Assembly (NCBI GenBank): GCA_047975765.1 | Contig: JBKEEF010000008.1 | Coordinates: 1-34,493, forward strand | Source of the DNA: JAQWBS01 sp047975765 | GTDB lineage: Bacteria; Pseudomonadota; Alphaproteobacteria; RF32; CAG-239 | DNA: 34,493 nt | Reading direction: 5' to 3' | Shown: piece by piece, positions 7,701 through 15,513 of the stretch | How positions within the stretch are numbered: the stretch's first letter is position 1 | Layout of the letters: each line of letters opens with the position of its first letter | Made by a program: the position numbers and the translations under genes | The notes under the pieces: generated by a model | What the model saw: only the letters and a program-made list of their open reading frames with translations | What the model was told of the DNA's origin: nothing | The model's database searches: none

Positions 7701-8931
7701 ATGCCTGATAAAAAAGATATCCAAAATAAATTGCTAAAATAACCCCCACAAAATCTGCAAATAAAGCACATGGTAAAGCATGACGAATCTTAGTGATTTT
7801 TACTGCTCCAAAATAAACAGCCAAAACATAAAAAGTTGTTTCTGTTGAACCCTGAATAACAGAAGAAACAAAAGCAGGGAAACTATCAACACCATAATTA
7901 TTCATTGTTTCAATCATCATCGCCCTAGCCCCGCTACCTGAGAAAGGTTTCAATATAGCTGTCGGAAGTGCTGGAACAAAATCTGTATTCATTCCCAGAA
8001 AAGCAAAAAGCTTTCCTAAACCAAGAACAAAATAATCTAATATCCCAGAAGCTCTGAGAACAGCAATTGCTACCAGCATTGCCACAAGATAAGGAATTAT
8101 CCTCACTGCTGTTGAAAAACCTTCTTTTGCACCTTCAACAAAGACATCATAAACTTTCACTTTCTTATAAATCGCACAAGAAATAAAGCCAATGATAATA
8201 AAGAAGATAATAAAATTTCCAATTTCTGTTGAAACTTGTGCGCGAGAACTCGGTTCAAGCTGAAAAAAGCCATAAGCCACACCACCGATTATTCCAATAA
8301 AGGCTAGAATATATGCTAAAACAACTTTGTTGAAAATGTTGATTTTTTGCACAAAAGCAACTGACAAGAAACCTACAAATGTTGATATGGATGTCGCTAA
8401 TAGAATTGGAATAAAAACGGCACTTGGGTTTACTGAACCCATCTGAGCACGATACATCAAAATCGTGATTGGAACAATTGTCACAGCAGAAGAATTGATA
8501 ACCATAAATAAAATCTGTGCGTTTGAGGCAACCTCTTTATTTGGGTTAACCTCTTGCAATTGTTCCATTGCCTTAATTCCCATTGGCGTTGCTGCATTAT
8601 CAAGCCCAAGCATATTCGCTGCCATATTCATCACAATAGAACCAATTGCAGGGCTGTTTTCAGGAACTTCAGGCATAACTTTTTTAAACAAAGGATGTAA
8701 AACTTTTGCCAAAACCCTCATAACACCGGACTCTTCAGCAACTTTCATCAAGCCCAACCAAAAACAAAGAATTCCTGTTAAATTTAGGCAAATTTCGAAA
8801 GCCAATTTTGAAGAAGAAAAAATTTCAGAAACAAGAGAGGTCCAAATTTCCATATTCCCCAAAAATATAGATTGTCCGACTGCAGCAAAAAATGCAGCAA
8901 TAAAAAATGAAACCCAAACCCAATTAAGCAT
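7699..8931 (-). CDS. Fused SpmA-SpmB (nucleoside-recognition 'gate' domain) membrane protein
   Basis: A 410-residue inner-membrane protein built from two halves that are separate genes, spmA and spmB, in spore formers. The N-half (about 1-200) has the SpmA-type core, including NMAANMLGLDNAATPMGIKA. The C-half (about 210-410) has the SpmB-type core, including LPTAILKPFSGSGARAMM and GSTETTFYVLAVYFG. The gate domain is shared with nucleoside and ion transporters; outside spore formers the role is unknown. There are about ten hydrophobic segments. AGGAGAGG precedes the ATG. Nothing else in the window suggests sporulation, so the Spm name should not be read literally. It appears monocistronic. Confidence 0.88.
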   Translation of the reverse strand: MLNWVWVSFFIAAFFAAVGQSIFLGNMEIWTSLVSEIFSSSKLAFEICLNLTGILCFWLGLMKVAEESGVMRVLAKVLHPLFKKVMPEVPENSPAIGSIVMNMAANMLGLDNAATPMGIKAMEQLQEVNPNKEVASNAQILFMVINSSAVTIVPITILMYRAQMGSVNPSAVFIPILLATSISTFVGFLSVAFVQKINIFNKVVLAYILAFIGIIGGVAYGFFQLEPSSRAQVSTEIGNFIIFFIIIGFISCAIYKKVKVYDVFVEGAKEGFSTAVRIIPYLVAMLVAIAVLRASGILDYFVLGLGKLFAFLGMNTDFVPALPTAILKPFSGSGARAMMIETMNNYGVDSFPAFVSSVIQGSTETTFYVLAVYFGAVKITKIRHALPCALFADFVGVILAIYFGYLFYQA

Positions 8932-9044
8932 ATAACCTCTCCTTGTTCAAAGAGAGTATATCCTAACAATTGCAAAAATTTAATTAAAGGATATTTTATT
9001 CAAACTCAAGTTTGATAAAATATTTGTCATTCCAATTCTAGAGC

Positions 9045-9136
9045 TGTCATTCCCGAGAAATCGGGAATCCATCTTCAGAGAATACATTTACAAAACTCAA
9101 TACAAATGTATACTCGGGTCAAGCCCGAGTATGACA
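9045..9136. repeat. Dispersed palindromic repeat, full copy 1
   Basis: The element opens with TGTCATTCCCGAGAAATCGG, runs to AATCCA, and closes with ACTCGGGTCAAGCCCGAGT followed by ATGACA. Each arm folds into its own hairpin, and the ends are complementary. It matches 9757-9836 closely at both arms but not in the middle. Repeats of this type are common in alphaproteobacterial genomes. A short partial arm (TGTCATTCC) lies just upstream near 9025. Confidence 0.85.
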
Positions 9137-9174
9137 GAAAAAAGATAAATAGAATATGATAATAAAAAAAGCAA

Positions 9175-9203
9175 TGTCATTCCCAACTTGATTGGGAATC
9201 TCC
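9175..9203. repeat. Dispersed palindromic repeat, single-arm copy
   Basis: TGTCATTCCCAActtgaTTGGGAATC is one arm of the same family, folding into a hairpin with a five-base loop. It lies about 40 bases after copy 1 and about 35 bases before the promoter of the RNA at 9274. Confidence 0.7.
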
Positions 9204-9238
9204 TTAACAAACCTCAAAATATAATTGATATTTTATCA

Positions 9239-9267
9239 TTGCTTTCTTATTTTGTTTATTCTATGAT
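9239..9267 (+). promoter_or_regulatory. Sigma70-type promoter of the RNA at 9274
   Basis: TTGCTT at 9239-9244 and TATGAT at 9262-9267 are separated by exactly 17 bases, giving a predicted start near G9274. That base is the first of the 5' hairpin of the RNA, which supports both calls. The -10 box differs from TATAAT at one position. Confidence 0.7.
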
Positions 9268-9273
9268 TTCTTT

Positions 9274-9434
9274 GCAGTTCGGAGGTGAACTGCGGAGTGT
9301 GACAACTCCTTATCTCAAATAACTATCTCCTTCTATGAGGGAGCTGGGGATATAAGCTATGTCGAATAACCCAGACTGTCGAGATACAGTTGTCAACTCC
9401 CTCGCCTATTTTTTAGTAGGCGAGTTTTGTTTTA
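9274..9434 (+). ncRNA. Candidate structured small RNA, about 160 nt, family not recognised
   Basis: Between the promoter and a terminator the sequence folds into three abutting blocks. (1) Hairpin GCAGTTC/GAACTGC (9274-9280 with 9287-9293), loop GGAGGT. (2) A rod: GGAGT (9294-9298) with ACTCC (9396-9400), one bulged G, TGACAAC (9300-9306) with GTTGTCA (9389-9395), then TATCTC (9311-9316) with GAGATA (9381-9386). Inside it are hairpins CTCCTTC/GAGGGAG (9327-9343) and CTGGG/CCCAG (9344-9374) with GATAT/ATGTC nested. (3) The terminator at 9401-9434. It contains no convincing ORF. Size and rod shape would allow a 6S-like RNA, but I see no diagnostic motif. It could also be a leader of the HTH gene starting at 9471, although the strong terminator argues for a free RNA. 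Confidence 0.65.
9401..9434 (+). terminator. Intrinsic terminator of the candidate RNA
   Basis: CTCGCCTA (9401-9408) pairs with TAGGCGAG (9417-9424) around an eight-base loop and is followed by TTTTGTTTT. It begins at the base directly after the main helix of the RNA. The HTH gene starts 37 bases further on. Confidence 0.88.
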
Positions 9435-9470
9435 CTTAAAAATCAACAAAACTAAAGAGGAGTTTGAACA

Positions 9471-9704
9471 ATGTTAGATAAACAACAACACAAAAAGAAT
9501 CTCAAAGAATTCAGGAAATCATTTATTGAAAATTTTAATGCTCTAAGAAAGCAAAAAGAACTATCGCTCGATGAACTGTCTGAACAGAGTAACATTCCAC
9601 GAACAGAATTAGAAAAAATCGTTTCAGGCAACTATCAAAATTGGGGAGTGCTTCACCAAATTGCACGATTCTTTGATTGTAAAATCCGGATTACTTTTTA
9701 TTGA
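9471..9704 (+). CDS. Small XRE-type helix-turn-helix protein
   Basis: A 77-residue protein, well started by AGAGGAG before the ATG. Residues 20-65 form a Cro/CI-type helix-turn-helix: FNALRKQKELSLDELSEQSN, then IPRTELEKIVSGNYQNW, then a fourth helix VLHQIARFF. The protein ends in a short strand (KIRITFY). No extra ligand or dimerisation domain is present. It lies between palindromic repeats and just behind the candidate RNA. It could regulate that RNA, be controlled by read-through past the RNA terminator, or be unrelated. No toxin-like partner gene is seen beside it. Confidence 0.8.
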   Translation: MLDKQQHKKNLKEFRKSFIENFNALRKQKELSLDELSEQSNIPRTELEKIVSGNYQNWGVLHQIARFFDCKIRITFY

Positions 9705-9756
9705 AAAATATTGTTATTCCAGATATCAGTTGCTATAATTCTCAACATACCTACCT

Positions 9757-9836
9757 TGTCATTCCCGAGAAATCGAGAATCCATTTTAACAAAGCTCTAC
9801 TCAATGTGGATACTCGGGTCAAGCCCGAGTGTGACA
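9757..9836. repeat. Dispersed palindromic repeat, full copy 2
   Basis: The same opening arm (TGTCATTCCCGAGAAATCGA) and closing arm (ACTCGGGTCAAGCCCGAGT, then GTGACA) as at 9045-9136, with an unrelated and shorter middle. It lies downstream of the HTH gene, so full copies bracket the RNA and HTH pair. Confidence 0.85.
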
Positions 9837-9846
9837 GAAATTGTAG

Positions 9847-9875
9847 TATCATTCACAATTTCTTGGGAATGACAA
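9847..9875. repeat. Dispersed palindromic repeat, degenerate arm
   Basis: TATCATTCaCAATTTCTTGgGAATGACA is an imperfect hairpin related to the opening arm at 9757. It lies 32 bases beyond the stop codon of the minus-strand ABC gene and may help end that transcript, though no T-run follows on either strand. Confidence 0.55.
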
Positions 9876-9906
9876 TTAAATTACTTTCTTACTTGATAAA
9901 TTTACT

Positions 9907-11667
9907 CTAGTTATCTTCTTGACACAAAAATCCTTGAGTTTGCATTTCATAAAACTTATGGTAAACGCCTTTTTTGCGAAGAAGTGAAGTGTGACTTCCC
10001 TCCTCAACAACTTGTCCCTTATCCATAATCACGAGCTTATCCATTTCTCTAAGTGTTGACAAGCGGTGGGCAACAGCAATCACTGTTTTGCCTTTCATCA
10101 AAGTTTTAAGTGATTCTTGAATAAATTTTTCACTTTCACTATCTAGTGCAGATGTAGCTTCGTCTAAAATCAAAATTGGTGCATTTTTCAAAATTGCACG
10201 AGCAATCGCAATTCTTTGACGTTCCCCACCAGAAAGCATCACACCTCTTTCCCCAACTTTACTTTCATAACCATTTGGAAGTTTAATAATGAAATCATGA
10301 CAAAAAGCTTTTCTCGCAGCCTCAAAAACTTCTTCATCCGTTGCTTTCAAATTACCATAGCGGATATTTTCCATAATTGTACGATTAAATAAACTTGGAT
10401 CTTGAGGAATGAGTGCAATTGCTTCGCGCAGACTATCTTGTGTTACTTCTGCAATATTTTGAGAGCCAATTAAAATCTCACCACTTTGAATATTATAATA
10501 GCGAGAAAGAATTTTAACCAAAGTTGATTTCCCAGCACCTGAATGGCCAACCAAACCAACTTTTTCACCTTGTTTAATATTCAAATTGAAATTTTCAAAC
10601 AAAGGATTGGTTCCTTTATAATGATAGAGCACATTCTTAAACTGAATATCACCAACATTTGAACTTAGTTTTTTTGCACCCTTAATATCCACAATATCAT
10701 AAGGTCTTGAAAGAAGTTCCAAACCATCTTTGATTCCACCATAATGCTTGAAAAATTGCATAAAACTTTGTGTGAAATTGAGATAAACACCACTCAAAGA
10801 ATAAACCAAAGACTGGATTAGAACAAATTGACCAACAGTGATTTCACCCTTATACCAATAATAAACCGGTAGGAAAACAAAGACAACTTGAACCACTGCA
10901 CGGATAACACCTTGACAAAGATAAAGTTTTCCAAATTGCTGCGTTTCAATTCGTTCTGCCTTAGCAAATTTTTTGACTGAAGAAAAAAATATCTTCTTCT
11001 CATAGAAATAGTTACTAAAACTTTTCACTAAACTTGCATTGGTAATGCTATCCACCAACATTCCTTGAGCTTCCGAATTTTTATTTGCTCTTTCCTCTGA
11101 AAAAGGCGTAATCTTTTTACTCAAATGATAAACTGTCACAACATAAATAATATTCATCAAAAGCATAAGAAGAGCCATTGGAATGTGGATATCAGCCACG
11201 AAAAACAAAGTTAATGAAACAGAAAAAATCGGATAAATAAAACCCCATAAAATGTGGAAATAGATATCATAGCCATTATCGACAATGGTTTTGACCTTAT
11301 TGGACACATTTCCCGCCATTTCTTCAGAAAAGAAAGCTGTGGAATGTTTGTGCGTATAATGAAACAAGTCTTTATACATATAGCTCACATAAAGAGGCAG
11401 AGATTTTGCTTCAAAAAAGATTATTGAATCGTAACTTATTCTATGAAAAACCATCATCACTGTTGAAAGTCCGACAAGGAAAAGTGCTTGACGATAAAGC
11501 TCAGCATTAGGCTCGCCAATTGAAAGCACATCAACAATTTTTGAACCATAATACATAAACATTCTAAAAAACACTTCTCCGCCAAAAATGCAGAGCAGAA
11601 CTGCTACAAACAGCAATTTTATCTGGGAAATGTATTTCCACAGAAACTTAAAAACATTTTTTTCCAT
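9907..11667 (-). CDS. ABC exporter with fused membrane and ATPase domains
   Basis: A 586-residue half-transporter of the type I exporter class. The N-terminal domain (about 15-315) has six predicted membrane helices. The ATPase domain has Walker A LVGHSGAGKST, signature LSGGERQRIAIARA, Walker B ILILDEATSALD and switch motif VAHRLSTL, all intact. It differs strongly from the exporter at 254-2011 in the membrane domain, so the two are not a recent duplication. It is the last gene of a run with the LOG protein (12-base gap) and tgt. Substrate unknown. Confidence 0.9.
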   Translation of the reverse strand: MEKNVFKFLWKYISQIKLLFVAVLLCIFGGEVFFRMFMYYGSKIVDVLSIGEPNAELYRQALFLVGLSTVMMVFHRISYDSIIFFEAKSLPLYVSYMYKDLFHYTHKHSTAFFSEEMAGNVSNKVKTIVDNGYDIYFHILWGFIYPIFSVSLTLFFVADIHIPMALLMLLMNIIYVVTVYHLSKKITPFSEERANKNSEAQGMLVDSITNASLVKSFSNYFYEKKIFFSSVKKFAKAERIETQQFGKLYLCQGVIRAVVQVVFVFLPVYYWYKGEITVGQFVLIQSLVYSLSGVYLNFTQSFMQFFKHYGGIKDGLELLSRPYDIVDIKGAKKLSSNVGDIQFKNVLYHYKGTNPLFENFNLNIKQGEKVGLVGHSGAGKSTLVKILSRYYNIQSGEILIGSQNIAEVTQDSLREAIALIPQDPSLFNRTIMENIRYGNLKATDEEVFEAARKAFCHDFIIKLPNGYESKVGERGVMLSGGERQRIAIARAILKNAPILILDEATSALDSESEKFIQESLKTLMKGKTVIAVAHRLSTLREMDKLVIMDKGQVVEEGSHTSLLRKKGVYHKFYEMQTQGFLCQEDN

Positions 11668-11679
11668 TTAACTTCTTCT

Positions 11680-12642
11680 TTATCTCTTATTTTTTCTCTT
11701 CTTCAAACGAGTGAGTTTGTCACTCACAATAGAAGTGTCTCTTCCCGTTTGAGCCAAACGTTCATACATACGTTCAATTTCTTTTTCAAGATAAGCTTTT
11801 TCAATTTCTTGAGCTAACTCTTCTTGTTGTTCCATTGTGCCATTTTGTTCAATTTCATCAATATTATCATTTATATCTTCAACATGAACTGAACTATCTG
11901 TTTTCTTTTTCAAGAAATATGGCAATTCATAAATCAGTTGACGAGCATTTGCATATGCTTCCTTCGAATTTTCTGGTTTTTTATAGCGAAGTTTCAAAAG
12001 TCTCAAAACAACACTCAACTCAAAATTATCATCAACGACGATGAACGGGATTGGATTTGCAAAACCTTCAATTGAAATGTTTTTCAAATATTCAACCAAA
12101 TGATGGAAAAAGCTATCAATATTGTAAAGAATGAAAGGTTTCAGATCAATAAAACCATCTTGCATCGCCACACAGTCATAAGCCAATTCATCCAAAGTTC
12201 CAACACCACCAGGTGCAAAAACCACAAAATCCGCATTCAAAAGCTTATTTTTTCTATCTTCTAAAGTGTCAGCAACAACAATATTCTCAATCTTATTAAC
12301 GAGTTCATCAGAGCTTTCATAAAGAGAATAATATTCTTTTGTTGTAATGGCATTAATTGGCAACACCAAACCTTCATATTTATCTTGTTTTTCACGCCAC
12401 CCGTCTATTACACCGCCAGCCACAGCTCCCATAATCCCAGAACTGGACAGACCAAAGTCAAGTTTCATCCCCATTTTGACAATGAGACGTCCGAGATGAT
12501 ATGCTTCTTCCATATAAATATCTCTTTTACCGCCTCTTGCACCACCAGCAACAAAAACTCTTAAACCTTCTTCTTTATTAGACTTTTCGAACTCTGAAAC
12601 AATCTGTTCAATATTTCTTTTATCTGCGTGTTTTCCTACCAT
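11680..12642 (-). CDS. LOG-family (Rossmann, lysine-decarboxylase-like) protein with C-terminal coiled coil
   Basis: I start the gene at the ATG at 12642 because AGAGG lies five bases before it; the longer frame to 12705 would overlap tgt. The 320-residue product has the LOG Rossmann core: FVAGGARGGKRDIYMEEAYH, the conserved EDRKNKLL, and the nucleotide-binding PGGVGTLDEL at about residues 145-154. LOG proteins hydrolyse cytokinin-type or other nucleoside 5'-monophosphates to the free base; many bacterial members are labelled lysine decarboxylases without support. The tail after about residue 225 is Glu/Gln/Lys-rich, probably a coiled coil, and longer than usual. It is translated in a tight run with tgt and the ABC exporter; the link with tgt suggests a base or nucleotide context but does not prove one. 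Confidence 0.85.
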   Translation of the reverse strand: MVGKHADKRNIEQIVSEFEKSNKEEGLRVFVAGGARGGKRDIYMEEAYHLGRLIVKMGMKLDFGLSSSGIMGAVAGGVIDGWREKQDKYEGLVLPINAITTKEYYSLYESSDELVNKIENIVVADTLEDRKNKLLNADFVVFAPGGVGTLDELAYDCVAMQDGFIDLKPFILYNIDSFFHHLVEYLKNISIEGFANPIPFIVVDDNFELSVVLRLLKLRYKKPENSKEAYANARQLIYELPYFLKKKTDSSVHVEDINDNIDEIEQNGTMEQQEELAQEIEKAYLEKEIERMYERLAQTGRDTSIVSDKLTRLKKRKNKR

Positions 12643-12652
12643 ATAAACCTCT

Positions 12653-13783
12653 TTAGAACGATAATGGATCAATATCACCTTTGGCTTGATTTGCATAAAA
12701 TTCATCTGCGAATTCTTGCAACTTATCTTCCTTAATAGCGTTTCTCAACCCTTTCATTAAATCTTGATAATACTGAATATTATGCCAAGTCAAAAGCATA
12801 ATAGCAAGCGCTTCATTACATTTTTGCAAGTGGTGGATATATGCTCTGGTATAGTTCTGGCAAAGCGGACAAGAACAACCATCTTCCAAAGGTCGATTAT
12901 CTTCTCTATGTCTTGCATTTCTGATATTTACTGCACCATATTTTGTAAAAGCTTGTGCTGTACGACCAGAACGAGTTGGCATGACACAGTCAAACATATC
13001 AACCCCACGCAGAACCGCACCAACAATATCATCAGGACGACCAACGCCCATCAAATAGCGAGGTTTATCTTCTGGTAACATCGCAGGAGCAAAATCAAGA
13101 ACTCTAAACATTTCATCTTGACCTTCACCAACAGCCAAACCACCAATCGCATAACCATCAAAACCAATTTCTTTGAGTTTATCGGCAGATTCTTGACGCA
13201 AATCTTCAAAAACACTTCCTTGTTGAATTCCAAACAAACCATAACCATCTCTTTGAACAAAAGCGTCTTTGCTTCTTTTTGCCCAACGCATAGACATCTG
13301 CATTGATTTTTTAGATTGTTCATAAGTTGCGGGGAAAGGTGTGCATTCATCCAAGCACATGGTGATATTTGAATCTAACTTATGCTGAATTTCCATAGAC
13401 TTTTCAGGTGTAAGAAAATATTTTTCACCACTTACATGAGAGCGGAAAGTCACGCCTTCCTCAGTGAGCTTACGAAGCCCAGAAAGGCTCATCACCTGAA
13501 AGCCACCAGAATCTGTCAAAATTGGTTTATCCCAGTTCATAAATCTGTGTAATCCACCCATTTTTTCAACCAAATCAGCCCCTGGACGAAGCATAAGATG
13601 ATAAGTATTTCCCAACAAAATTTGAGCACCCGTTGACGCCACAGATTCTGGCATCATTGCTTTAACTGTTCCAGCTGTTCCCACAGGCATAAAAGCTGGT
13701 GTATCAATCGTTCCATGTTTTGTGTGGAGTTTGCCTAGTCTGGTTTTTCCAATTGTTTTCAAAACTTCATATTTAAGTGACAT
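12653..13783 (-). CDS. tgt: tRNA-guanine (queuine/preQ1) transglycosylase
   Basis: A 376-residue enzyme of normal length. It exchanges guanine-34 for a 7-deazaguanine in tRNAs with GUN anticodons, the key step in queuosine insertion. Visible hallmarks are GNTYHLMLRPG, the active-site DSGGFQVMSL, GIQQGSVFEDLR, GYAIGGLAVGE, DCVMPTRSGR (with the second aspartate), and the zinc site CSCPLC followed about 25 residues later by the ligand His in WHN. It heads the run tgt, LOG protein, ABC exporter. No other queuosine genes are in the window. Confidence 0.97.
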   Translation of the reverse strand: MSLKYEVLKTIGKTRLGKLHTKHGTIDTPAFMPVGTAGTVKAMMPESVASTGAQILLGNTYHLMLRPGADLVEKMGGLHRFMNWDKPILTDSGGFQVMSLSGLRKLTEEGVTFRSHVSGEKYFLTPEKSMEIQHKLDSNITMCLDECTPFPATYEQSKKSMQMSMRWAKRSKDAFVQRDGYGLFGIQQGSVFEDLRQESADKLKEIGFDGYAIGGLAVGEGQDEMFRVLDFAPAMLPEDKPRYLMGVGRPDDIVGAVLRGVDMFDCVMPTRSGRTAQAFTKYGAVNIRNARHREDNRPLEDGCSCPLCQNYTRAYIHHLQKCNEALAIMLLTWHNIQYYQDLMKGLRNAIKEDKLQEFADEFYANQAKGDIDPLSF

Positions 13784-13848
13784 AATCTTTTCCTCATTAA
13801 AAATATGGTCAGAATATGCCAGAAAACCAAGATTATGGCAAGATATTT

Positions 13849-14439
13849 TTAAGATTCATTTTTGAGATACTTATATAAATATATATATGAAAAATCATCA
13901 CCCAAATCAATTTTTTCCATAGGCTCAAGCCCTGTCAAGGCAAATCGATTTGCAAAAATATAGCTTTTTTTGTGAAGTTCATTGAAACACTTTTGACTGA
14001 ATTTCGGCATTAAACTTGAAAGAAGAAAACAAATCACAAAGTCTACCTGAGAAAAGTCATATTCAAAAATATCCCCATAAACAATTTGAATGTTTTGCAA
14101 CTTTCTTGCTCGAAATTTAGCAATTCTATAGGCGAACCAAGCATATTCAATTCCTACAAATTGGTGCTGAGGAAATTCTTTTGCCAAAGGAATGAGAAGA
14201 GTTCCATAACCACATCCTGCATCCACAATTTTTAATGGGCTTGGGAAATCATTCACATCACATTTTCTAATTCGTTTAGAAATTCTTCTCACAATTGTTT
14301 TATAGGTTTTACCTGTTGTTGGAACAACTGGTGGATTTTTCATAAAACCACTCAGAGCAACAATAAATATAAAATATAAACTAACAAGAAAGACAATCAA
14401 CGAAAGAAAGAGCAATAAAATATATGAGAACAAAATCAT
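13849..14439 (-). CDS. Membrane-anchored SAM-dependent methyltransferase-like protein
   Basis: A 196-residue protein. Residues 3-32 form a hydrophobic anchor (FSYILLLFLSLIVFLVSLYF). The rest is a class I methyltransferase fold: motif I is VDAGCGYGTLLIPLAKEF, the acidic end of strand two is FVGIEYAW, and motif III is YGDIFEYDFSQVDFVICFLL. Substrate unknown. Its ATG overlaps the stop codon of the kinase-like gene (ATGA), so the pair is translationally coupled. Confidence 0.8.
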   Translation of the reverse strand: MILFSYILLLFLSLIVFLVSLYFIFIVALSGFMKNPPVVPTTGKTYKTIVRRISKRIRKCDVNDFPSPLKIVDAGCGYGTLLIPLAKEFPQHQFVGIEYAWFAYRIAKFRARKLQNIQIVYGDIFEYDFSQVDFVICFLLSSLMPKFSQKCFNELHKKSYIFANRFALTGLEPMEKIDLGDDFSYIYLYKYLKNES

Positions 14440-15401
14440 CTCTGAAGCCCTTTATCTTTAGAAAGGCAAGGCTTTACTTTTGTCACATAAATTCCTTCAG
14501 ATTTATTTTTTTCATATTGTTTTAAATAATTATCAAATTTTAAAATCTCAATTTTCTTTTCAGTATCTGACATATTATCTAACTTTTTAAGCGCCTTAAA
14601 ACTCCTAAGAATTGCGTACCTCTTAGCTGTATGAGCATCAATTTGAACTTTTCTACCTTTTTCTTTTTGCAAAGAATTATATTCTTTAATCACAGAGACT
14701 CCAAATTCATCAGGTAGCTGTCCAAGCCTCATCAAATTTCCAAAATCTGCATAAATTTCATTTCGATCAACGTCACCAAAATCAATCACACCTAACTTTT
14801 TTGAATCTTTATCATACAAAAGATTGCCTTTGACTAAATCATTATGGCACATTGTTTCATATTTAAACAAATTATTATCAGATTCAAATTCTGAAAAAAT
14901 ACCACTCATTTTTTCAGAAATATGTTTTGGCATAAGTCTAGAAACTTTATCAATTTTTCTCTTAACATTTTTATCATTAAAAAACTGTTCAAGATTGGAA
15001 TTCTCATTATTTTCAGAAGGCAAAATAGAGCTATGCAAATCTGACATGAACTGAGCTAAACTTTGAGCAAGATTCTTTTTTTCAACTATATCCATTGATT
15101 GATATGCTTTTTCAGACAATGCCTCCCCTCGAACAAGTGTAGAAAGCATATATTGTTCTCCATCTTCACTTTTTTCAAGAACCGAAAGAGGCAAAATATA
15201 ATGATGATTTTTAAGGTGATGCAATGGCTCTAACACAGAAATTTCTTTTTCACCCTCTTGCTCCCAAGCATCAATGCTTTCCATTGCTGGTGTTTTGATA
15301 ACAAACTTTTCTTTCAAAGCGTTTTCAACTAAATAACCATGAGAAGACGTACCATGCCCTAAAGACTTCAAGATTTTGTATTTATCTTCAAAAACCTTCA
15401 T
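14436..15401 (-). CDS. Aminoglycoside/choline-type phosphotransferase (kinase-like)
   Basis: I place the start at the ATG at 15401; the frame extends five codons to a TTG at 15416. The 321-residue protein has a protein-kinase-like fold: glycine-rich loop LGHGTSSHGYLV, lysine in KFVIKTP, the catalytic loop MCHNDLVKGNLLY, and the metal-binding IDFGDVDRN. These are the marks of the APH/choline kinase superfamily, which phosphorylates small alcohols, amino sugars or nucleosides. All catalytic residues are present, so it is probably active. The coupled methyltransferase may modify the same product or membrane-linked substrate, but this is inference. Confidence 0.78.
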   Translation of the reverse strand: MKVFEDKYKILKSLGHGTSSHGYLVENALKEKFVIKTPAMESIDAWEQEGEKEISVLEPLHHLKNHHYILPLSVLEKSEDGEQYMLSTLVRGEALSEKAYQSMDIVEKKNLAQSLAQFMSDLHSSILPSENNENSNLEQFFNDKNVKRKIDKVSRLMPKHISEKMSGIFSEFESDNNLFKYETMCHNDLVKGNLLYDKDSKKLGVIDFGDVDRNEIYADFGNLMRLGQLPDEFGVSVIKEYNSLQKEKGRKVQIDAHTAKRYAILRSFKALKKLDNMSDTEKKIEILKFDNYLKQYEKNKSEGIYVTKVKPCLSKDKGLQR

Positions 15402-15478
15402 AATTTTCACCGTCAAAAAGAAATTTTAATATTTAAAAATATGCCATTAAACCAAGATTTAAGCAAGAAATTTCTACA

Positions 15479-15509
15479 TAAAAAAAGACGGACAAACCGT
15501 CTCTTTTTT
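15479..15509 (-). terminator. Intrinsic terminator, probably two-way
   Basis: AGACGG and CCGTCT pair around the loop ACAAA, with an A-run on the left and a T-run on the right, so the hairpin can act on both strands. It lies directly after the phoB stop codon and insulates phoB from the kinase-like gene. Confidence 0.85.
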
Positions 15510-15513
15510 ACTT

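Noticed and set aside
8465..8935. 156-codon plus-strand frame opposite the SpmA-SpmB gene
   Set aside because: It is a shadow of a well-supported membrane protein and has no start signals or family resemblance.
9299..9322. Leader peptide GTG ACA ACT ... TAA inside the RNA
   Set aside because: The GGAGGT lies about 12 bases before the GTG, which is too far, and the codons fall in the main helix of the RNA.
9045..9875. CRISPR array or insertion sequence
   Set aside because: Copies are too few, too irregular in spacing and differ in the middle; no cas or transposase gene is present.
9701..9910. Open frame of 69 codons after the HTH gene
   Set aside because: Most of it is translation of the palindromic repeat at 9757-9836, and it has no ribosome binding site or codon pattern of a gene.
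254..11667. The two ABC exporters as a heterodimer or recent duplicates
   Set aside because: They lie 8 kb apart in different units, and each has a complete ATPase site, with little likeness in the membrane domains.
12643..12705. Longer start for the LOG-family gene
   Set aside because: It would overlap tgt by 53 bases, and the ATG at 12642 has a good ribosome binding site and matches usual LOG N-termini.
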